Source: Hirudo medicinalis
Taxonomy: Eukaryota > Annelida > Clitellata > Hirudinida > Hirudinidae
Assembly (NCBI GenBank): GCA_011800805.1
Contig: MPNW01000159.1
Span: forward strand, 81,299-101,643
Direction: 5' to 3'
Length of the DNA stretch: 20,345 bases
Made by a program: the position numbers and the translations under genes. Below the pieces are notes generated by a model. That model was not told the DNA's origin. It searched no databases and saw nothing but the letters and a program-made list of their open reading frames with translations. This document shows, in pieces, positions 17,001 to 20,345 of this stretch (the stretch's first letter is position 1; the number at the start of each line of letters is the position of its first letter).

Positions 17001-18704
17001 TGGTCGGTGTGATGTTTAAGTTGTTTACTAATTTGCAACTTAAACACTTGTAATTAGTAATATTATTTACTGAATAAATATATTAATATAGCCATCGTAA
17101 TAAAAAATATCAATAATAACGTCAAAGATGTTTTGATATTATTTGATTCGGCATGCAGGTTGGTCGAATGGGTTTCGTTCCTGTATACGGCTGTAATGGC
17201 AACAGTCGTAATGTGTAGTGTTCGAAATCCAACCTGAACTGCCCTTGGGAAGGAGCGCTATGTAAATGGTTGACAAAAAAAAGCGCTTCTGACGCCATGC
17301 GTAAGGCGCTACGTACATGAAGTACGTTTACATTTACATATTAAATTACTTTGTCTCGCGTGTCACTTGCGACTCAGTGAACCACTTACAAACGTAAAAC
17401 GTCTGATTGCAGGTCAACTGCAACTCATTTGCACTTGAAAGTCTTTAAGGACCTCCCGCAAATCACAATTTAAAAAAAAAACATAAAAAAACGACAAACA
17501 TTTTTGTGTTTCAATCAATAGAAGTTGTTCGCTGCTTGTTCCAGGTGTGTACTTTGCCTGTGTGATGATAATGTCAACAGTTTCGGTCATCATGACAGTA
17601 GTCGTCCTTCACTTCCATCACAGCACACCTGACATGTGTAAGATGCCTGTCTGGGTGAGTCGATTTGAAGCCGACCATTCCGACGTTATGACATTTTTGT
17701 TTAAAAAAAAAAAATCATTTAAGATATTTAAATAAATTTTAATTAATTCAGTTTTCATTTGCAAATTATTTTTAAATACTCCTGCGATTGAAGTGCGTTT
17801 CACAAATGTTTCAGATAACAAAATAACGCAGTGAGTAATAGCAAATAACAACATTAAATTTTATGTCAAACTTCACTATCTACTGCATCAACCTAAATAT
17901 AAACCTAAATCCAATTCCCATTCTTTATTTCTTTTAATCATAAAAATGCGACAATAAATAAACAATCTATCTTCGTAACAAAAGGTGCGAACCGCCATAT
18001 GCGAATGGCTGGCATGGATTCTTCGGATGTCTCGACCAGGTAAAGAGTTGACCCTGGAAAGACTCTTGAGGAAGGCCAGCGTCAGAGAACTTGAGGGACG
18101 AGTTCCTCCTTCGCTGAGTCTTTTGGCCAACGTCGAAGACATCGACAACACCATACAACTGAACAAGCTCTACTTCAGACACAATAGGGGACCCGAAGAA
18201 GAAGATGGAACGGGTGAGAACAGAAAGTGTTTAAGAAATTTTGAACATTTATTAGTATTAACAATTAATTGAGATATTACAATTGATTAAGAACTTAAGT
18301 TGAACTTTATTAAAATATAAAAAAATGCAATTTTGTTTTTTCGATAATATGAGTTTAATATTTGTTGTTAATTAATTTTATCGTTACTTCTACAATTATT
18401 GCAATTAATTATTATTATGATGATGTTATAATTAACAATCAACATCTTAATGAAATTTGCACAACTCACAATTACAACCTATTCAACAGGTCTTGCAATC
18501 ATAAGAAATGAAATCCTGCTCATACTGAACGAAATAAGGTTCATCACGAGAAAGATCAAAGAGGATTCAAAATCTTCAGAGGAGACGAATGACTGGAAGT
18601 TTGCAGCTATGGTCATAGACAGGCTGTGCTTCTGGATCTGCAGTGTCTACTTTGTGGCCGGAACCTTCGGCATATTCTTTTCTGCTCCTCACATATTCGA
18701 TTGA
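1991..18704 (+). CDS. Nicotinic acetylcholine receptor alpha-type subunit (11 exons, joined)
   Basis: Joined exons give 488 residues of a Cys-loop cation-channel subunit of the postsynaptic or neuronal plasma membrane. Signal peptide: hydrophobic core [13 protein letters not shown] (11-23). Ligand-binding domain about 26-237: loop D Trp85, loop A Tyr123 (WTPDILLYN), Cys-loop Cys158-Cys172 with 13 residues between (WFPFD inside), loop B Trp179, loop C Tyr220, Cys222-Cys223, Tyr228. Membrane domain: M1 about 240-263, M2 about 272-292 after GEK (Glu271, cation-selective type, no anion-channel PA insertion), M3 about 304-326, cytoplasmic loop 327-458 with an amphipathic helix, M4 about 459-481. 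Length is normal for the family (roughly 450-550). Vicinal cysteines make it alpha-type. M2 and M3 resemble the alpha7/ACR-16 group, but loop C spacing (Tyr-x-Cys-Cys-x4-Tyr) is of the muscle-alpha type. I do not assign a numbered subtype. Oddities: Gly at 2', Gln at 15', sequon Asn225 in loop C. Confidence 0.95.
2013..2691 (+). other. nAChR intron 1 (679 bp)
   Basis: GTGAGA...TTGACAG, phase 1. AT-rich, with a local repeat of ATTATGACATT-like units at about 2262-2335. No gene or RNA is recognised in it. Confidence 0.7.
2262..2335. repeat. ATTATGACATT-type short tandem repeat
   Basis: Repeated units of ATTATGATATT, ATTACGATATT and ATTATGACATT, about 10-11 bp each, degenerate at the edges. Confidence 0.75.
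2692..2742 (+). CDS. nAChR exon 2 (signal peptide core)
   Basis: Acceptor TTGACAG, 51 bp, donor GTAGTT at 2743. Encodes [16 protein letters not shown] (9-24), the basic-then-hydrophobic part of a secretory signal, and ends in phase 1. That last G plus GA of exon 3 gives Gly25, followed by [10 protein letters not shown], the usual start of the mature nAChR chain. Cleavage is probably near residues 23-26. Confidence 0.82.
3370..3398. repeat. (GAT)n microsatellite
   Basis: Nearly perfect ATG/GAT trinucleotide run. Confidence 0.95.
3476..3570. repeat. (ATT)n microsatellite with TTG block
   Basis: Long ATT run interrupted once by a TATACT step and later by four TTG units. Confidence 0.95.
3653..3698. 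repeat. (CA)n microsatellite
   Basis: CA dinucleotides with two small interruptions (CATG and CGCG). Confidence 0.95.
4684..4795. repeat. AAT/AAC simple repeat
   Basis: AAT units with interspersed AAC and GAT. Leucine-rich minus-strand translations here are artefacts of the repeat. Confidence 0.9.
5030..5172. repeat. AAT / GAT / ATT compound microsatellite
   Basis: AAT units, then about nine GAT units, then AAT, then ATT units after a short gap. The strand sense of the repeat flips across the block. Confidence 0.9.
5960..6720 (-). repeat. Degraded interspersed repeat of unknown class
   Basis: Base composition is clearly less AT-rich than on either side. On the minus strand an open stretch of 65 codons (6480-6677) contains [16 protein letters not shown] and ends in [13 protein letters not shown]. 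That end loosely resembles a retroelement CCHC zinc knuckle with its first cysteine lost and the spacing one residue short. Stop codons break the frame afterwards, though short open pieces continue ([30 protein letters not shown]). A 14-bp perfect palindrome, TACCGCTAGCGGTA, lies at 6030-6043. I cannot name the family; a dead LTR-type gag region is one guess. Boundaries are approximate. Confidence 0.35.
6030..6043. repeat. 14-bp perfect palindrome
   Basis: TACCGCTAGCGGTA is its own reverse complement and is GC-rich within AT-rich DNA. Confidence 0.9.
6721..8585 (+). other. nAChR intron 2, middle: no gene seen
   Basis: AT-rich, unstructured. The only notable local structure is an inverted pair CACCTG (6961-6966) and CAGGTG (6980-6985), both E-box type hexamers, in a less AT-rich patch of about 6930-7075. 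Minus-strand open frames at 7968-8293 have no recognisable domain. Confidence 0.65.
8586..8700. repeat. Fragment of an arthropod-type interspersed repeat
   Basis: CATCATAATCAGCCCATG is followed by CTGCTG and then GCCTCTCC. This closely recalls a motif (CATCATCATCAGCC ... CCACTGCTGGACA ... GGCCTCTCC) very common at the ends of insect and other arthropod retroposons. Recognition is from memory of the motif, not a search. It is only a short fragment. Confidence 0.35.
8701..9885 (+). other. nAChR intron 2, AT-rich stretch: no gene seen
   Basis: Very AT-rich with poly(A)-like runs near 9560-9600. The overlapping open frames at 9669-9969 show no domain and lie beside a retroelement fragment. I see nothing functional. 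Confidence 0.65.
9890..10585 (+). pseudogene. C-terminal remnant of an R2-like non-LTR retroelement ORF
   Basis: The frame 10202-10585 reads [18 protein letters not shown], then [54 protein letters not shown], and ends TGA. The order TWRHN...(R/I)P(D/E)IV...VELTVPWE...KY.EL...GW...(V/I)EVG.RG matches the C-terminus of multi-copy ORFs usually annotated in invertebrates and fish as type-1 (R2) retrotransposon-like. This is family knowledge from memory. The spacing of P(D/E)...E.T...EVG could reflect a restriction-like endonuclease fold, which is inference. Upstream (9890-10200) composition matches, but the frame is broken by stops, so the element is 5'-truncated and dead. It lies inside intron 2 in the sense orientation. 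Confidence 0.6.
10586..10910. other. Possible trailing part of the retroelement, unassigned
   Basis: Less AT-rich than the sequence that follows. A minus-strand open frame (10652-10894) contains [12 protein letters not shown] but no known domain. It may be the 3' region of the preceding element or another old insertion. Function unknown. Confidence 0.3.
10911..11820 (+). other. nAChR intron 2, AT-rich stretch: no gene seen
   Basis: No domain, tandem repeat or RNA structure stands out. Confidence 0.65.
11822..12480 (+). mobile_element. 5'-truncated CR1/Jockey-type LINE with A-rich repeat tail
   Basis: Three frames together give the typical C-terminus of a LINE reverse transcriptase: [16 protein letters not shown] (about 11826-11873), [16 protein letters not shown] and [12 protein letters not shown] (11874-12005), [15 protein letters not shown] (about 12015-12056), then [10 protein letters not shown] and [19 protein letters not shown] in the ORF 12125-12436. 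At least two frameshifts and several stops mean it is inactive. The 3' end is a (TAAA/AAAT)n-like tail (12437 to about 12480), as in CR1-like and related elements that end in short repeats. The tail ends about 25 bp before the exon 3 acceptor of the receptor gene. Clade assignment is tentative. Confidence 0.85.
12505..12650 (+). CDS. nAChR exon 3 (start of ligand-binding domain)
   Basis: Acceptor CTTCTCAG, 146 bp, phase 1 in, phase 0 out, donor GTTAGC at 12651. Encodes residues 25-73: [16 protein letters not shown] ... NPLSRPVE ... [13 protein letters not shown]. This is the N-terminal helix and first strands of the extracellular domain, closely following the family pattern (E-x-R-L, NPLxRPV, VxFGxxLxQIxDV). 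Confidence 0.95.
12651..13162 (+). other. nAChR intron 3 (512 bp)
   Basis: GTTAGC...TTGCAG, phase 0. AT-rich, with an ATT tract at about 13095-13130. Nothing else seen. Confidence 0.9.
13163..13207 (+). CDS. nAChR exon 4 (45-bp loop D exon)
   Basis: Encodes [15 protein letters not shown] (74-88), phase 0 to 0, donor GTCAGT. The 45-bp size and boundaries are those of the conserved small exon in animal nAChR genes. Trp85 is the loop D tryptophan. The residue two further on (Gln or Glu in many subunits) is His87. Confidence 0.95.
13208..14163 (+). other. nAChR intron 4 (956 bp), holding a minisatellite
   Basis: GTCAGT...CTGTGTAG, phase 0. Contains the 12-bp minisatellite at 13587-13826. No alternative copy of exon 4 or 5 was found by eye. 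Confidence 0.9.
13587..13826. repeat. 12-bp minisatellite, 20 copies, with 36-bp higher-order unit
   Basis: Exactly 20 tandem 12-mers of consensus AATACTAAGGGC with no indels (240 bp). Variation is limited to AATACG or AATACC at the sixth base and AGC, GCC, GAC or GGC at the end. The last nine copies (13719-13826) are three exact tandem repeats of the trimer ending GAGC, GGGC, GGGC, a 36-bp higher-order unit. The + strand is open as (Asn-Thr-Lys-Gly/Ser)20 from 13572 to a TAA but has no ATG. Minus-strand frames give leucine/valine and isoleucine/alanine repeats. These are repeat artefacts inside an intron. Confidence 0.97.
14164..14273 (+). CDS. nAChR exon 5 (loop A exon, 110 bp)
   Basis: Phase 0 in, phase 2 out, donor GTCTCT (weak). 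Encodes residues 89-125: [17 protein letters not shown] ... [16 protein letters not shown]. Tyr123 is the loop A tyrosine, in the family signature WxPDxxLYN. The 110-bp size is standard for this exon. Confidence 0.96.
14274..14728 (+). other. nAChR intron 5 (455 bp)
   Basis: GTCTCT...TGAAACAG, phase 2. No duplicated exon or repeat recognised. Confidence 0.9.
14729..14982 (+). CDS. nAChR exon 6 (Cys-loop and loop B)
   Basis: 254 bp, phase 2 in, phase 1 out, donor GTAAAG. Encodes 125-210: [28 protein letters not shown], then [15 protein letters not shown] (Cys158-Cys172, 13 between), KFGSWTYDG (loop B Trp179) and ESGEWILV. N-glycosylation sequons: Asn145-Cys-Thr and Asn187-Leu-Thr. The acceptor is placed at AAACAG before TGCAGATG because it restores the conserved Asn-Ser-Ala-Asp-Glu. 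Confidence 0.97.
14983..15912 (+). other. nAChR intron 6 (930 bp)
   Basis: GTAAAG...AAAATCTCAG, phase 1. AT-rich, nothing recognised. Confidence 0.9.
15913..16110 (+). CDS. nAChR exon 7 (loop C, M1, start of M2)
   Basis: 198 bp, phase 1 to 1, donor GTATGT. Encodes 210-276: [19 protein letters not shown] with Cys222-Cys223 and Tyr220/Tyr228, [15 protein letters not shown] into M1 (conserved Pro251), then [12 protein letters not shown], the M1-M2 linker and first turns of M2. Glu271 at -1' marks a cation channel. Sequon Asn225-Ser-Thr lies between the vicinal cysteines and Tyr228. Position 2' is Gly274. Confidence 0.97.
16111..16915 (+). other. nAChR intron 7 (805 bp), holding a SINE-like segment
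   Basis: GTATGT...CTTCATAG, phase 1, splitting M2 at Gly276 (4'). Contains a minus-strand tRNA-like segment at about 16375-16485. Confidence 0.9.
16375..16485 (-). mobile_element. Possible tRNA-derived SINE head, minus strand
   Basis: On the minus strand, GTTCGATTCC (16411-16420 reversed) matches an RNA polymerase III B box. About 55 bases upstream of it GCATAAGTGCTACG is a poor A-box match. CCCGGCA at the 5' side and TTATCGCCTCTGGC in the middle recall tRNA-derived SINE heads. Composition is richer in GC than the flanks. No target-site duplication was identified. Confidence 0.35.
16916..17002 (+). CDS. nAChR exon 8 (M2 pore helix)
   Basis: 87 bp, phase 1 to 1, donor GTCGGT. Encodes 276-305: [28 protein letters not shown]. 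Leu281 is the 9' gate leucine, Thr278 is 6', Val285 is 13' and Glu292 is the 20' outer ring. Gln287 at 15' is unusual, as this position is normally hydrophobic. Confidence 0.96.
17003..17544 (+). other. nAChR intron 8 (542 bp), holding a SINE
   Basis: GTCGGT...TGTTCCAG, phase 1. Contains a tRNA-headed SINE at 17156 to about 17335. Confidence 0.9.
17156..17335 (+). mobile_element. tRNA-derived SINE
   Basis: The 5' 81 bases (17156-17236) look like a class-II (Leu/Ser-like) tRNA: closing arms CAGGTTGG and CCAACCTG pair perfectly, TGGTCGAATGGG sits where the A box should be and TGTTCGAAATCC where the B box should be. The body then has GCGCTATGTAAATG (17255-17268), reminiscent of the GCGCTATATAAATG found near 3' ends of many CR1/L2-related SINEs and LINEs (memory, not a search). 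An A-run and GC-rich inverted segments follow, including a hairpin ACGTAC-ATGAA-GTACGT near 17311-17327. It is more GC-rich than the host intron. It is not a functional tRNA gene, because the arms are degenerate. Confidence 0.6.
17545..17654 (+). CDS. nAChR exon 9 (M3)
   Basis: 110 bp, phase 1 in, phase 0 out, donor GTGAGT. Encodes 305-341: [20 protein letters not shown] (M3), then [16 protein letters not shown], the start of the cytoplasmic loop. HH and KMPxW follow the family pattern. Confidence 0.96.
17655..17984 (+). other. nAChR intron 9 (330 bp)
   Basis: GTGAGT...TAACAAAAG, phase 0. The acceptor has a weak pyrimidine tract but is fixed by conservation of the protein on both sides. Confidence 0.85.
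17985..18213 (+). CDS. nAChR exon 10 (cytoplasmic loop)
   Basis: 229 bp, phase 0 in, phase 1 out, donor GTGAGA. Encodes 342-418: [19 protein letters not shown], conserved after M3, then a variable region with [36 protein letters not shown] and an acidic end PEEEDG. A second good donor, CCAG|GTAAAG, occurs inside at 18039/18040 and would keep the frame (see findings). Confidence 0.92.
18040..18045 (+). promoter_or_regulatory. Candidate alternative 5' splice site inside exon 10
   Basis: CCAG|GTAAAG is close to the donor consensus. Splicing from 18039 to 18490 leaves 55 bp of exon 10, phase 1, exactly the phase exon 11 needs. It would fuse Arg-Pro-Gly360 to Leu419 and skip 174 nt (58 codons). 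Confidence 0.45.
18214..18489 (+). other. nAChR intron 10 (276 bp)
   Basis: GTGAGA...TTCAACAG, phase 1. AT-rich, nothing else seen. Confidence 0.9.
18490..18704 (+). CDS. nAChR exon 11 (MA helix, M4, stop)
   Basis: Phase 1 in. Encodes 418-488 and TGA at 18702-18704. [20 protein letters not shown] with KIKED continues as the amphipathic membrane-associated helix, then [16 protein letters not shown] leads into M4 ([18 protein letters not shown]) and the short tail HIFD. W-K-F-A-A-x-V-x-D-R-L-C is the conserved pre-M4 signature. Confidence 0.97.
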
Positions 18705-18875
18705 GTCTCTCAAGCAGTTTGGTTTCCGTGATTATGAATTGCGTTTTGTCTTGGTTTTGCGCCATGAGATTGTTAATTATTATTTATTGTGGTTATTATT
18801 TTTTTGTGGTTGTTTTGTTTTCTAAATTATGCTTTAATTTTTGATAATATTAATATTAATATCATTATTGTGATC

Positions 18876-18886
18876 ATTAAATTAAA
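18876..18886 (+). promoter_or_regulatory. Candidate polyadenylation signal (overlapping ATTAAA pair)
   Basis: Two ATTAAA hexamers overlap about 170 nt after the stop codon, followed by T-rich sequence with TTTGT. Plausible, but common by chance here. Confidence 0.3.
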
Positions 18887-20128
18887 TGGTTTGTCTTTTA
18901 TTAACAGCGTAGTTATTATTTTGAGTGATTATTTTTTCCAAGCTCGCTTATCATTGAGAAACATTTGCTTCTTAAGTTATTAAATTATTAATATTATTAT
19001 TATTATTATTAAATTACTAAAATTGACGAAGTATTTGAAGATTTCATACGAAATTAGTCCAAGTGTCAATTGAGTTTCGTTCAAATGTTGGTGGTCATTC
19101 ATCGAATTTTCATTTAAATATTATCCTAATTATTACTGAAACTATATTAATTTTCTTGTGAAGCCTAACTGTTTGTGTTAATGCTATAAATATTGTTATT
19201 ATTTATGTTTAAACATAATTTGTCTTAACATCAGAATAATTAATTATAAATAAGTCAAGACATAAATTAAATATAATCAGCGTACAATGTATGAGTCTTT
19301 ATTGTCTTTTGTACGTGAACGTCAGTGTACTACGATTTATACAACACGGTATTGTGATACAAACTCATTCAGTGAGAAATTCCGTTGCTGCCTTGGAAAT
19401 AATTTTTATTATTAGTAGTAGTAGTAATAATAATAATATTAATATTTAATCTAATAAGATCATCAAATGCCATGACTCAATTTTTACTTAAGAATCTCAT
19501 AAAAAATTCCTCAGCACGATGTCATCATGACGTGCTTTGGTTCTTTTCCTGGTGATGACGACTCGTCTAGATTTTCAAAGAAAGTAATTCAGAAATTTCA
19601 TAAAATTATGGCTCAATAATGATTAACAACAATTTGTTAATTAAACACTAAAATTGCTTGCTTTTTCTCTTGGATCAGTTGAAATTGGTTTGTAGCTCTA
19701 AAATTGTGACTGAATGTTCGTTATGGACAAACGTCGGAATGGCCTCCATTTGCATTTATCTTTTTTTCTGCCTTATTTTTTATTTTAGCATAAATTTAAT
19801 TCAATAAATGATATCGCGTAATTGATTTGTCTTTAATAATAATATTCATTTGTAATCGTCATTTGAGAAACATGGTTGGTATAGAATGTTTTCGAGGAGT
19901 TTGGAATTTGAATATTCCAATTTCATATAAACGAGAGTGAATTAATCATGAAATGGTAATTAATAAATTAATATGATTTCGAAAATAAAATTATTTAGTT
20001 ATTTGTTAAATATCTCTTTAGGTAATTATTACCATAACTGCAACTAATTTATGAATATATTTTCAGACTTTTAGCACTGCGATAATTGCTTGAGTGACAT
20101 GGTACTAAAAACATAATAATAACAATGG

Positions 20129-20213
20129 AATGTTATTAATAACATAATAATAATTGAATGTTAAATATTATATTAGTTACAATGTTAATTATTAATAACA
20201 TAGTAATAATTAT
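20129..20213. repeat. Imperfect direct duplication of an AT-rich segment
   Basis: AATGTTATTAATAACATAAT (from 20129) and AATGTTAATTATTAATAACA (from 20181) share a core ATTAATAACATA(A/G)TAATAATT. The first copy contains the 14-bp palindrome TGTTATTAATAACA. Confidence 0.6.
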
Positions 20214-20345
20214 TTAACGGTTCTAATAACATTTCCAACAAGTCTGAAATATAATTTAAGAATGGCTTTAAAATGGAATCATTTGTTGGCAGGTTATATA
20301 TTTAAAGAACAAAATTTAAATTTCATTCACAACCGAGAAAATTCA

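Larger units (their letters stand above)
18705..20345 (+). other. 3' UTR and downstream AT-rich DNA, no gene seen
   Basis: No further exon is recognised. Candidate poly(A) signals for the receptor gene are the overlapping ATTAAA hexamers at 18876-18886 and AATAAA at 19803-19808 and 19962-19967. I cannot choose between them. Simple repeats: ATT at about 18975-19012 and AGT/AAT at about 19411-19450. An AT-rich segment is imperfectly duplicated near 20129-20213. Confidence 0.6.

Noticed and set aside
17156..17236. Functional tRNA gene
   Set aside because: Closing stem is intact but the A and B boxes and inner arms are degenerate and a SINE-like body follows.
17888..18182. Minus-strand ORFs overlapping exon 10
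   Set aside because: Antisense shadows; the plus strand encodes the conserved post-M3 segment in phase with its neighbours.
19506..19533. Hairpin/CRE-like block around GCACG...CGTGC
   Set aside because: Only a 5-bp perfect stem with mismatches inside; no reason to think it is functional.

Overview
The window is strongly AT-rich animal nuclear DNA. It has spliced exons with GT-AG introns, dense ATT/AAT/GAT/CA simple repeats and broken non-LTR retrotransposons. The proteins point to an invertebrate, but I cannot name the species; an arthropod or a lophotrochozoan is most plausible, and a tunicate is not excluded.

The main content is one gene on the + strand. It encodes an alpha-type nicotinic acetylcholine receptor (Cys-loop pentameric ligand-gated channel) subunit. 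I reconstructed 11 coding exons between 1991 and 18704: 1991-2012, 2692-2742, 12505-12650, 13163-13207, 14164-14273, 14729-14982, 15913-16110, 16916-17002, 17545-17654, 17985-18213 and 18490-18704. Every junction is GT-AG and every phase matches. The coding length is 1467 nt, giving 488 residues plus stop. The protein has, in order: signal peptide, ligand-binding domain with loops A-E and Cys-loop, M1-M3, a short cytoplasmic loop with an amphipathic helix, and M4. All aromatic-box residues and the vicinal cysteines are present.

Layout: 1-477 is a tandem 8-mer array with nested structure. A candidate 3'-terminal exon of an unidentified upstream gene lies at 1187-1329, with a possible poly(A) signal at 1623. 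The receptor start is at 1991. Intron 2 (2743-12504) is almost half the window. It contains simple repeats, an unclassified degraded repeat (about 5960-6720), a small arthropod-type repeat fragment (about 8586-8700), the C-terminal part of an R2-like retroelement ORF (about 9890-10585) and a 5'-truncated CR1/Jockey-type LINE (about 11822-12480) that ends next to the exon 3 acceptor. The later introns are short (276-956 bp) and hold a 20-copy 12-bp minisatellite (13587-13826), a minus-strand SINE-like segment (about 16375-16485) and a tRNA-headed SINE (17156-about 17335). From 18705 to the end is 3' UTR and AT-rich intergenic DNA without a recognisable gene.

Points most worth a second look: an N-glycosylation sequon inside ligand-binding loop C, a glycine at pore position 2', a strong in-frame alternative donor that would remove 58 residues of the cytoplasmic loop, and an upstream ORF that stops one base before the start codon.
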